Shown here: piece by piece, positions 1-11,000 of the stretch
How positions within the stretch are numbered: position 1 is the stretch's first letter
How the letters are laid out: the number at the start of each line of letters is the position of its first letter
Origin: Mesotaenium endlicherianum
Taxonomy: Eukaryota > Streptophyta > Zygnematophyceae > Zygnematales > Mesotaeniaceae
Direction: 5' to 3'
DNA: 62,427 bases
Assembly: GCA_009602735.1 (NCBI GenBank)
Contig: WELA01005067.1
Span: 31,404-93,830 of the forward strand
Program-made: the position numbers and the translations under genes
Notes under the pieces: generated by a model
The model's input: only the letters and a program-made list of their open reading frames with translations
What the model was told of the DNA's origin: nothing
Databases searched by the model: none

Positions 1-287
1 GGAAGGGGCGGGGCGGATGGGGGGAAGGTGGGGAGGGGGGTAAGAGGGAGTGCAAAATTAACAAGCTTGCAGCCCTTAGCAGGTGGGGCGGGGAGGGAGA
101 TGAAGCCACCAGGTGGAGGTCTTGGGGGGGGGGTCTCATTCCGATCATGATGGCATTGTGCCCCTCGAAGTTGACACAACTGGTGGTGTAGGTAACACGG
201 CATGCTGAGCTGCACGCTGCTGCTGCTGCTGCTGCTCGCCCGGGATTACCTTGAGCGAACAAGGGGACTTGCCTGCCTGACTTTGAG

Positions 288-327
<40 letters not shown>

Positions 328-370
328 CTTCTTTACCTGTCTGTCTGTCTGGCTGGCTGGCTGGCTGCAT
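288..370. repeat. (GCCT)n then (CTGT/GGCT)n microsatellite
   Basis: The plus strand shows about nine GCCT units, then a short interruption, then CTGT and GGCT units. This is simple-sequence DNA, and the open frames across it are repeat translations rather than genes. Confidence 0.9.
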
Positions 371-555
371 GTCTCTGTCTGTCTGGCGCTTGGCATGACG
401 TCGCCAGCGGCATCGCGCGTGCGTGTTCTCCGCCCCTGCCTTTCACCAGGCATCTGCTTGCATAGGGTCACGGCTCTTCATGCTATCTACAAATTCGGAA
501 TTCCTGGATCAGGCCTTCAGTCAGAAGGGAGGGTGCCAGGCCCTCTGTGAGGGCT

Positions 556-712
556 GGAGGGCTAGAGGGCCAGGGCTAGGGTTAGGGTCAAGATGCTTCA
601 GGTCCTAGTTGTCAGAGCTTGGGGGGGCAGGGCTTGAACATACAGGGTCAGGAGTAGGGTCTAGGGCTTCAGGGTTTGGGCTGCAGGATTTAGGGTCTGG
701 ACTCTTAAGGGA
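556..712. repeat. Degenerate telomere-like GGGTTAGGG/GGGCTTAGGG tract
   Basis: Loose 8-12 bp units such as AGGGCTAGGG, TTAGGGTC, GGGTTTGGG and TTTAGGGTC follow one another. The motif resembles the plant/green-algal telomere unit TTTAGGG but is too irregular to be a working telomere. Similar tracts occur near 10930-11400 and 16118-16142. Confidence 0.55.
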
Positions 713-1936
713 AATAGCAAGTGCAAGAGGAATGTGGGTACCGGATCGAGTGGACACGGAAAAGGGCGCAGGTAGGGGGGCTGTGCGGCAGCTGCCGCCC
801 AGCAGCAGCAGCCCGGCTCTTCCGATGGCCGGTCAGGTCTAAATACGCGACGCCACCTGGCTGCTGTCTGCAATGTCTGTGGCAGATTTCTGAGCTGACG
901 TCGACAGCGCACCTGGGCGGCGTGCCACGCGTGCGCATCCGGGAGTCCTCCCTGCTCCGAAACCCGCGCTTCCCGCCGCAGGTGCTCCCTCGACCTGCCA
1001 CGTGTCAGTGCCTAAGCCGGGGGGGGGCCCAAATCCGAATCAGAGACCGCACTACGCAACATTCTCCCCACCAGCGCCCCCTCTTGCTGCTGACGCCTCC
1101 CACGCCGAGCGCGCCTGGGCTCACATAGCCGGAATCTCAAAGTGTTTGCGTTCACTCTGCTTTCTCATCCCGAGGGTCGTTCGAGGCTCCTGGTTTTTCT
1201 GACAGCTGTGCAGGCTCGTGTGTGGAAGCACCCCTCGATTACATGCCACTGCAACACTGCAGTGTTCTCTCAACCAGGGGAAAAAAAAAGGTTCCAACGT
1301 CGGCTCTCTCTCACTACCATCTGCTTCAATATCTGGGGGTGGCAGGTGCTGAAAGACAGGGCGGTCGTCCACCTGTGCCGCCCAAACTTGACGGCATGCG
1401 TGGGGGGGCACTCGCGCGCCACCTCGTCGGTGAATCAAACAGTGCGCCTGCCGAGACGCCTGCCCGCCCGCCAGGTGGGCTGCCCCTCTGTCGTCGCGCC
1501 CCGTGCAACCCCTCCCGAATATCTTTCCACCCCTCTCCTGCAGTAGGCTGCGTTCGTTGCATCTTACACTGATGTTAAAATTGCACATCCACGTCACAAA
1601 AGCGAAAGCCTATATTTATGTGAGCTGTGGTTGTTGTCCCTCTGACGCCTGCCCGCTGCTGAGCTGGCCTTGCTGAGCTGGCCTCGCGCTCCACCCCGCG
1701 TCCTTGGAGAGCTTCACGACGACGCCGTCTTCTGATCTTCGATGAGCGCGTGGACCACACCACAGTCCACTCTGCCGTGGGGCAGCTTGCGGAACGCTCG
1801 CATGCATGTGTGTCGCGGGGAGACTGGGCCAGGTGCACCTGCATCTGAGCCACGCAGATGCATGCATCTGCATCATCTGGCCCGTACGCCTGCTCTACGG
1901 CTCTGCCGCACGAGCAGATGCATGAGAAGTAACGAG

Positions 1937-2725
1937 CCGGGTGCTGCCGTGCTATGCGGTGCCCCCGTCTGATTGTGGATATCGTGCGGTGGTGGCGCGG
2001 GTGCTGCTGCGGCAGCTGGCGGAGGCGCTGGCGCCGCTGAAGGAGACGCGGCTCATCGAATTCGATGACATGCGCGACGCCTTCGGGGGCTGGGACACTC
2101 CGGTGAGCAATCTAGTCCCGCACACGCATACCGCGCGCAAGCGCGTGCGTGCACACACACACGCACGCGCAAACACACACACAGAGACACGCGCACGCAC
2201 ACACACGCGCGCGCACGTAATCGCATCCACGCACATACGTGTGCACGCGCGTAGGGACGAACGCATCAACAGCCAGATACACGCACGCTCACACCACATT
2301 CATGCATGCTGATTTGCCTGGGCGGGGGCGACTTGCATGCCGTGGCATGACGACGTCTTGGGCACGGGCGGGGAAGCTGAGAGGAGGGCGTGGCGGCCGT
2401 GGGCATGCAGGAGGCCAACGAGGTCTTCGAGCGCCAGCTGGCGCAGTACGGCGGCATCTGGTGCTGCCTGCAGGGCCACCGCGGCGTTATGAAGTACCAC
2501 TTCTTCATGGACGACGACGACGGCGACGGCGGCGAGGCCGCGACACGTGTCGTCACCAGGGGCGCTTCCAACGACCCCATGGCGTTCCCCAACCACGGGT
2601 GCACGCGGGAGGCGGCGTGCTGGGCGGCGAGCGCGTCGCGGCCGGAGCCCGAGCGCATCGCCTTCAGCGTGCTCTTACAGGCGCCTCGCCCCACCGACGA
2701 CCCCTCCCTCGACTGGTGGTATTGA
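1937..2725 (+). CDS. 3' end of an unrecognised gene (two supported exons)
   Basis: Two exons are supported. Exon A (about 1937-2102) reads an Ala/Leu-rich helix and then the segment [20 protein letters not shown]. It ends at a GTGAGC donor in phase 0. Exon B (2411-2725) starts after a CATGCAG acceptor, also in phase 0, continues with [15 protein letters not shown] and ends in DWWY and a TGA stop. The intron between them (2103-2410) is almost pure CA/CACG repeat. A further upstream exon is possible at about 1712-1811 (a frame containing LLIFDERVDHTTVHSA). I recognise no family. The acidic run DDDDGDGG in exon B looks like a loop. The 5' end is not resolved. Confidence 0.5.
2119..2300. repeat. 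CA/CACG microsatellite filling an intron
   Basis: CACA, ACGC and GCGC dinucleotide runs occupy most of the predicted intron 2103-2410. Comparable runs lie in many introns of the window. Confidence 0.85.
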
Positions 2726-2745
2726 GTCCCCCCCCGGGCGCTGCT

Positions 2746-2955
2746 GCACGGCCCCTAGCCTCCTAGGCCCTAGCCTCCTAGGCCCTAGGCCCTACGCGCT
2801 AGCCTCCTAGCCTGCTAGCCCCCTATCTTTAGCCTCCCAGCCTCTCGCTGGCCTCCTGGGCCTCCTCCAGCCCCTAGGCTCCTAGGCTCCTAGGCTTTTA
2901 GCCTCCTAGCCTCCTAGGCTCCTAGCCTCCTCGGGTCCTGGCTTCTTAGCCCTGC
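2746..2955. repeat. CCTAGCCTCCTAGG degenerate tandem repeat
   Basis: About 200 bp of units based on CCTAG, TAGCCTCC and CCTAGGCTCC lie directly after the stop codon at 2725. The unit is locally palindromic (CCTAGG). Confidence 0.8.
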
Positions 2956-5387
2956 CTGGGCCAGTGCCCCCGAGCCCTCAGCAGAATCAAGTGGCAGCCG
3001 TGAAGAAGGAGCCCCTGGAGCTGCAGATTCCGAGTAGACATCCCATAACTTATTCCACAGCGAGCGGGAACCCTGCAGGCAAGGGCAACTCCCTGAAGCC
3101 CATCCGCACTGCCGGCCCGCCAGCCGGTTGGGAAGTTCAAGCTGGCAGTAGGTCAAACACCCCAGGCTGCGGTGAGGTGCCGCGCTTGGTGGAGGAATTG
3201 TGCGATCTGCTAGGGCTTGTACGAGTGCTGAGCGCCTGCGCCGCCTTCTGGGCCTTTCAGGGGGGGTGCTTCAAAGGCAGGCCAGGAGAAGGAAGCGAGA
3301 CGTCGTAGCAGAAGGATGCCTATATTTATCCTGGCAGACGCTGCGGCTGCCTGCACCTGCCGCGGCAGCAGAGGAGGAGGAGGAGGAGGAGGAGGAGGTG
3401 GAGGAGGCGAGGGCGAGACTGTGTGGGGCAACAGCCCTGCTCCGTTTCGTTTCTCTTAAACCCGACCTCTGAACCTCGTCAAGACACACGCGATGCCGCT
3501 CTTGCCTCCTCAATGCGGGTGCTGAGCCCCAGCATCTGCCCCCAACCTCCCCCCTCAGGAGAAGGCTGGCCTCTGCTAGAGGGAACAATAATGATCCATA
3601 CCTGTCTGCAGCTTTCTTGTGAGCACTTCCTCCACAAAGGTGAGCTGCCCTTTCTCCTTCACCTCCCCCCTCCTCCCTCCTCCTCCTCCACGTGCCACCG
3701 TCCTTTCCTATGCCCCCCCCCTCTCCCAAAGAAAAGTTCCACGGAAAGGACCAAGCAGAGTAGCGCAGATTGGAGGGGGCGGGAGAGACGGTGCCGGGGA
3801 GGGGGGGGCGCAAGCTCACGGTGGCACGAGCCCTGCAAGCTGGAGCTGATGGCACCTGCCTCACCTTCACACTCGCAGACTGTCGGTGACGAAGGGCGAG
3901 ACGGCCCCACCCTCCACGTGCTCTGCAGGATGCTAAACCCCCCCTCTCTCTCTCCCCTATCAGCTCCCCTCTCGGCTACTTTGCATGATGACACCTGGCA
4001 TTTCCTATTCCTGCACATGTGAGAGCGGTCATACATGCTTGGGTGAAGCAAGCAATATCAGCATAGTGAAGAAGCCTTTTGGTTGGGGCCTAAAGTTGAG
4101 CGTGCATGAGATGAGGCTCTTTGGGCCAGGTGGCGGCTTGCCGCTGTTGTGCCGGACAATGCTGGCGCTCTATCTCTTGCACTCCTTCAATCGCGGGCTC
4201 GCTTCTTACGTTCTTCCTCTCTGTCTGGGGTCTGGGATGCGCCTGTCCTCCTCTCTGACGGCGAGGCCATTTCCATTTCTATCGTCGTCTGCCGTACTAG
4301 AGTCTAGACCTTCCGCAATTTTGAAAATTGCAGCTGACGCTCTTGCTCCGTTGTGACCCTTTGCTGCGCAGCCGCTTCTGGGAGGGGAGAGCCTGGGCGG
4401 TGCAGGCCTGGCGCATGCGGGCGATGGGCACAGGCTGTGCATTATCTGGATGCTCGCTATGATTGTGACGATACACGTGGGCACACGTGTGTTAGAAAGG
4501 ATCGCAGGAAGTCGAACCAACGCTTTTCTTGCACGACAAGGGAATAAATGTGTCATAGGGTTGGAGAGCATCATTAACATGAGGACTGCTCACCCCCAAG
4601 ATGAATGTGAAACAGGAAATTGATTTGCCTTGCTCGTTCATGTACGTAGCTCGGTGCTTCTAAATTACTTCTATGTGTATGGCGCATCAGGAAAATTCTT
4701 TTGCTGCGCTGAGAGAGTGTCCTTTGAGGCGCTGCAAAGGCCCATCACAGCTGCACTTCCAGCACGGTGCTGCTGGGACCGAATATCCGCTGACGTCGCA
4801 GGCACATATACAAGCCATAAGAAATGAAGAATTGCCAGCCTGATCACATTTCACAAAGGAAAAGTGCGCGATGCCGGTGTCACTATCTCTTAAGCAGGGC
4901 GTACCTTGTGCCAGCTGCTTTTTGACTTGGTGTGTCTCACCGAGCCAATACATTATGCGCTGTTGGTCCTATCTGTGCTCACAAAGACATGCATGCTGTT
5001 GTCTCGGCATGCCATCAGTTTTGTTTTGAGCTGAAGCACACATATTTGGATGCAGTTACTCCTGATGTTTCATCCCAACAGTGTATCTTTCCTACAATCC
5101 AATGTCCTTCCGTATCCGATTTCATATCTTGCTAGATTATTAAAATATAAGTACTTACGTATTGAGAATTAGCAGCTGTTATTGACTACGTAGTATCTCC
5201 TGGACGGATCATGCTGTATTCAAGATCAATCAGCCAGGCAACGGGAGGGATCCCCTGTGTACACCAAATACACACCAAGAGCCTGGGCACAGGAGCCCAC
5301 TTCATACGGGCCCAATTGTGCCGCTCGAGGAGGTACTTTCAGTCAATCGAAGGACTCTACCTAATGTGTCAACGCACTATTGAGGTG

Positions 5388-5431
<44 letters not shown>

Positions 5432-6557
5432 TCACAGACACGTAGATGTATGTGTATATAAAGTGCTGCACCCCCCCAGGGTTTCAGCTTCAAACTCCTG
5501 CTTAATCCTGACCTGTCCTAACCTGCCTTAGGGGCCCTATTGCCTAACCTCTTGCATGGCGTTGAATGCAAAACTATTCTTGAGCTAGGTAGGCCTAATA
5601 TAGACAGCTAGAACTAACAAGACGTCACAATAAGCAATACCTATGCATGCCACTAGAGGAGTCTTCTTGCTACGCACGGACTACAGCAAGACCACATCTT
5701 CCTAATTCCAACCTGAATGTTCTTGCAATCCACTTTTTGCACTACCGCTTGGTTCGTCAACTTCAGGTGGTTCTTCCTGCTCCCTGCTCCAAATAATTGA
5801 TTTGTAATCTGATTGTCAACGAAGATTGACTAAGCGCTAATGTTTTGATCGAAGGCCTGAAATTCAAAGGGCCCATAGCATTAACTTGAGCAACCATCAG
5901 GCTAAAAAGAGAACGGTGTTGTAATACCAGGCATATTATCTACCCTACAAGACCGCAAGGTATACCCACGTTCAGATTTGACATCATAATGTCCGCGACG
6001 GGTACCATGAAAGACGAACCTTGACTATGAGTTTTGACTACATATCAGTGAGCTCTCGGCAACATGCCCAAGATGGGCGTACACAAAAATCAAATGACAG
6101 TAACACAGCAATCCAGAAAGCATAAGGCTGCACTGTAGCACACGAGCATGCACAGAACAAAAAAACATACAGGGGCCCAGCCTTGGAGGAACCTCAGTGA
6201 GTTAGCGCTCTGGAGCGCTTCACAGAGCCCAGCTTGCAGGTGTACAACCAACGGTCAGGCAATCAGGATATCGAGAGGAATGCCATACAGCACCTAGCTA
6301 CTCGAGCACCTCGTACCTATTATACGTCTCCCGCCCATGCGAAGGCAGTGTGGAAAATAATAAACCCAGCAATGTCCCACAGACCCTCCCAGCGAGGCTT
6401 TCAGAGGTGTGATGTATTGAGAGTGTCTCTCACACCCCTTTGAGGGAGGGGAGGGTGAACTTTTCTTTTGCAGCTAGCTAGCTGTGTTTCTTTTCAGCCC
6501 CAGACGGGCAACAAGCTAGGACGCGCGCGTTCCAGGGCTCTTGCTCGGCGACATCTC
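2956..6557. other. Intergenic stretch, no gene seen
   Basis: No exon chain could be built here on either strand. The stretch holds a (GAG)n run at about 3370-3410, pyrimidine-rich DNA around 3640-3740, an AT-richer part from about 4550 to 6200, and a (TA)n run followed by T9 at about 5393-5431. It separates the end of the plus-strand gene (2725) from the 3' end of the minus-strand gene (6558). Confidence 0.5.
5393..5431. repeat. (TA)n plus T-tract
   Basis: About fifteen TA units are followed by nine T residues. It is simple sequence, with no flanking element seen. Confidence 0.85.
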
Positions 6558-6922
6558 TCATGCATCTGCGGGTATATTGGAGAGCTCCCGGTCCAGGAGG
6601 GGCACGTACGTGGGGTTCATGTGGGCCCCATCCAGCTCGTACTCTGGTAGCACTAGACCTGCAACAGAAAAGGCCATCAATGTAGAACCTCGGAATTGGA
6701 TTAGCAGGACGAGAAGGAAGCAAGCAGCAGGAAACGCCACTAGCAGCGTGCCTCACGGACAGCAGTGGGAACCAACAAGTCTTGTAGACGGCCCTAAAGA
6801 GCTTCAAAGCGGGGGGCAACATGACACAGGGTGCATGTGCTTGCCCTCGGACATGCAGAATCTCTCGAAGCAGACACAAAGAAACAGCAGTCAGTACTTG
6901 GCATACTAACCCATATCAACTC

Positions 6923-7003
<81 letters not shown>

Positions 7004-7981
7004 NGAGAGAGAGAGAATGGAAGGACAGAAAAAGAGGATGCAGCGTAGAGCGATGTGCACATGCGAGCGCGTCGCACGCCTACCCTCGGGCGAGACGAGG
7101 TCGTTGAAGAAGTCGAGCCAATGGAGGCGTTGCGGGGCCAGCGCGAGCGCAGCCTCGGCCACGCGCTCCCTCAGCACGACGTTGTACACGCCCACCACGC
7201 GCTTGGTCACCGCCAGGACAGCTGGCACCGGGTGGACAAAGATCTCAAAATCCCTGTCCTCAATCAGGCGCAGCAGCACCTTCATGTACACAGCCACCGT
7301 CGCCTCCGCGCCCTCTTTGAGGTCCTGCGAGAGAACAGGCGGAAAGTCGGGAAAGGGGGGGGGACGGGGAGACGCAACAGGAGAAGCAGAGTGCTGTCGT
7401 GAGATGATATCGTCAGTGCCCAGCTTACACATGACATGCTTTTTTTTTCCCGGGGCAGAGCAATTGCGTCGCATCTGGGCCAAATCAGGGACGGGCGCGG
7501 GGCAGTGCCCAGCCCAGGGTATCTCCTTTAGAAGGTGAAGAAGAAGTCAGGACCAGCGCCAAGATCAGCGATTTGTAAGTGGTGCCAAGCCCGCAGAAGA
7601 CAACGAAGTCAAAAGCACAACAATACTACACCAACACTTTGCGGAGAACTTCTTGTTGCACAGAATGCAAAAGCCTTGGTATGGAGCTGACTGAGTTTTG
7701 CCAGCACCACTGAGGCAGCCGGTGAAGTCCTCAACAACCGGCAAACATGTAGAATTAATAGCAAAACAACAAACAAGATTAAAGACGACATTCCGTACGA
7801 ACAAACAACAGTAATAATGACACAGGCGACAATCGCTTATAGCACTAAAAAACAGCCGCCAGAGCACATCCACGACAGCACTGCAGCAGCAAGCCCTGTG
7901 GCGGGCACCCTGCGAGGGCCAGCAAGCACAGCGCAGGCTGGCAGGTCTTTATAGCTTTCTCGCGAGTGCTCGCGCAGCCAC

Positions 7982-8026
<45 letters not shown>

Positions 8027-11000
8027 ATCAGCGTCATCAACGAGGGGCTGCTCCAACCTATGCCACCAGGGAGGGCAAGCTGATTGGCTTTAGGGAGAGC
8101 GGCAGGTACCGAGTAGCGGCCCTTGCGCACGGAGTTGATGATGCCCTCGCGGCAGTCGATCTCGCCAAACAGCATGATGAGCTGCGAGCCCCGGGGCACC
8201 CGGTTCATGACGTTCCAGAACGCTACCTGGCGTCACATCCGCCCCCCCACACGTCACTTTCAGGGGCCCCGAATTTGAAGGCCCTACACATGTACTCGAG
8301 CCATAGCTCCTGAGCGGCAACTGGCCCCTGTGGCTCGCCAGAGACGAGAGCCAGTGGAAGGCCCCCGGCCAGCAGTGAACTCGCGCTGTTGCGACCTCCT
8401 TTTCCAGAACACGCCTATCCAGAACAAAAATTCATTTCTTCCTCATCTCAGGCAGACCGCGGCAACAAGCAGGGGCGGAGAGGCAGGGGCCGTACAAGGA
8501 AAGCCCCTCTCCTGCTAGCACCCCCGCTCGTTGAAACCCCCCAGCGCGCTGACCTTGGGGTAGAAGACAGAGGCGTCGCGGAGGTGCCACGCCTTGAGGC
8601 CCGTGACGAGCAGCGGCGTCACGAGCCGCTCCTGCCCCCGCAGGTGCACGCGCCTCCAGGCGGGCGCCAGGCAGTGGCTGTCCCCCGCCAGCAGCAGGGG
8701 GCGCGGCTCCCCCTGGGGGCCGGGCAGGGGAACCGGCACAGGGTAGGTTTGCAGAATCTGCTCTCAGCACACCACCCGGGGCAGAGCAGGCCGGCGGACG
8801 CATGCCGCGCACGCGCACACGCACGTTCGCACGCACGCACGCACGCACGCACGCAGGTGAGAAACCCTGTCTTTAGGGGAGGTTTTTGGGAGCCGAGTTT
8901 TATTGGCCAGCGCTCACGCCCGCGCGCGCGCCTAGGCTGAGGAGAGAAGAGCGCTTCATCCGACAACTGCCAATGCGGCAATCACGGGCCGACTCGCACG
9001 GCAGCAGTCCCCCGCTTGCGGGAGATAGCAACTGAGGTGATGCAACCTGCGTGAAGCAGAGAGTGTCCTTGCTCCTTGTTCCCTTTTTGCAGTCTTAAGA
9101 AAGGGCGTGCTCGCAGACACGCTTCCTCTGGGTAGCCCACTACGGCCACAAACACAACAAAGTGGAAGGTCATTTGACACAACAGGCTGATGCTCCCACT
9201 CCCATGATGTGCTGCTCTGCAATGCTTCTCCCCCAAACTGAGAACCCAAGGCAAGCCAAGCCAAGCCGCAAGCACCACCAGTTCCTCCCAGATGCAAGAC
9301 AGCAGCAGAGAAGCCCCCTCCCCTCAATGCCGCAAGAGCAAGGGGGAGAGTGAGAGTGGTGGAGAGAGTGCAGGAGGCCTCCCTGACCGACGAAGGGAAG
9401 AGTGAGGAGGAGGAGGAGCGGGCCCGTCCGACCGACCTCGTACAGACAGCTGGCGTACGCGGCCTCGTTGCGGATGAGGGTCTCGTGGAGGGGCGTGCGG
9501 GAGGCGCGCTTGAGCGGCTCCAGCGCCACCGCCAGCGCAGACGCACGCGCCAGCGCCCCCCCCAGGTACAGCAGTTTTACCAGCGAGCACAGCATCGCCA
9601 GCGCGTCCAGCTCCTCGTCAGAGTACTGCACGCTCGCCTCGCCGCCACTAGGCGACGCCGCGGGCCCTCCTCCCAGATCCGTTGCCAGAGCCGGAGCTGG
9701 AACCAGAGCCGGAGCCGGAGCCGGAGCCGGAGCCAGGGCCGGAGCTGGGGCTAGGGCCGGGGTTGGTGCCGGTGCCGGCGCTGATGGCGCCACTGGTGCT
9801 GACGGCGGTGCTTGCGGCGTATCCTCGATTGTGGAGCCTGTGCCAGGTGTAGCTTCACGCGAGGCAGCTGAGCTCTCGGGGCTGTTGCGACCCAATGAGC
9901 ACGCAGCGCAGTCATGCCAGCAGAGGAGCTCGAGCTCAACACCTGGCGAAGCGGGAGGCGGCGGGGCCGCTTGGCAGGGACCTCGGTGCAGGTGCAGGCC
10001 GTCTAGGTGCACGAGAAAGCTCCTGCACGTAAATGTGAAGGTTTAATAGTCGAGGGGCCGCTTGAGCATGCGTGCCGTTGTTGTACATGCACATGCTGCA
10101 GCAGACCAACCCGTGTAAAATCACGAGACGATGGTTCTTGGGGAAGGCCAAGTAGCAAGCATGGCTACGATTGGGACGCACAACGTCGAGGTGTGCTAGC
10201 ATGAGAAACGATTGTTCTGATAAAGAGTTAGAACGCTGTGGCACAATCTCTTTCGGAGAACTCTGAATTGCACCCCGCATGCCATTTCTTGAGAAATATA
10301 TCTCTATGATTCTGGCGAGAATGTAACACAGATCCACACACATTGCACACCGAGTTCTCGTGTCAGAGCAATGGGAAGGGGACATGAGAGAAAAAATGTT
10401 TCTTTTTTCTCCTCACGAAGCCCGCTTCGACCTCGTAGGTCTTTCTGGGTAGCATCTGGGAGCTTTCTGGGAACCTTCTGGCAACTTACTGGGAGCTTTC
10501 TGGGAACTTTTTGGGAACTTACTTGAACCACAACCAACATGTGCACAACTCTTTGCTCTGACTTCCGGCAGGCGACGACAACCAGCAATCAGGGTGAAGG
10601 GTTCTACGGCTTCAGGGGTTTATAACAGGCGGCCCCGTGGGACTGTCAGATTTCACACTCATTGCAAGCTGGCTGCAAACCTCAAAAAGCATAGTACCCT
10701 CTTCAGAAAGGAGAGCCGAGAGTGAGTTTCCAAATGGCTGCAGGGTCCAGGGCGTGCTTAAGTGAAGCAATGTCGAGCCAAAAGAGGCCTAGAGGGGGGA
10801 GAGAGCGGCCCAGGGAGCAGCAGCACCTGAGGGGAACGGAGGCCAGCGAGAAGTCAGCGCAGAGCTGCAGGTGCTCCTTGGCCACCAGCAGGGCCTCGCA
10901 CAGAAGGTCGCACGCCTGCTCCACGACACGGGGGGTTTGAGGCTTCGGGTTAAAGCTGCGGGCTTAAGAGGCAGGGTTGATGGCTTAGGTTTCTGGGTTA

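Larger units (their letters stand above)
1..1700. other. Left edge, no supportable gene
   Basis: I see no convincing exon here. Short open frames exist on both strands because the DNA is GC-rich, but none has a recognisable domain or a chain of exons with matching phases. The stretch holds a tetranucleotide microsatellite near 288-370 and a degenerate GGGTTAGGG-like tract near 556-712. It could be introns or the 5' part of the gene ending at 2725. Confidence 0.5.

Noticed and set aside
145..1597. Several overlapping open frames on both strands at the left edge
   Set aside because: They overlap each other, have biased Arg/Ala/Pro/Cys composition typical of GC-rich or repeat DNA, and none links to another exon or shows a domain.
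3271..3870. 199-codon minus-strand frame with a Pro/Ser/Glu run
   Set aside because: It is driven by the (GAG)n repeat and the pyrimidine-rich stretch, with no domain and an equally long frame on the other strand.
6794..7483. Single minus-strand gene of 229 codons including a Leu/Ser repeat
   Set aside because: Only 7084-7324 is an exon of the TPR/SGNH gene. The rest reads through introns and the (GA)n microsatellite.
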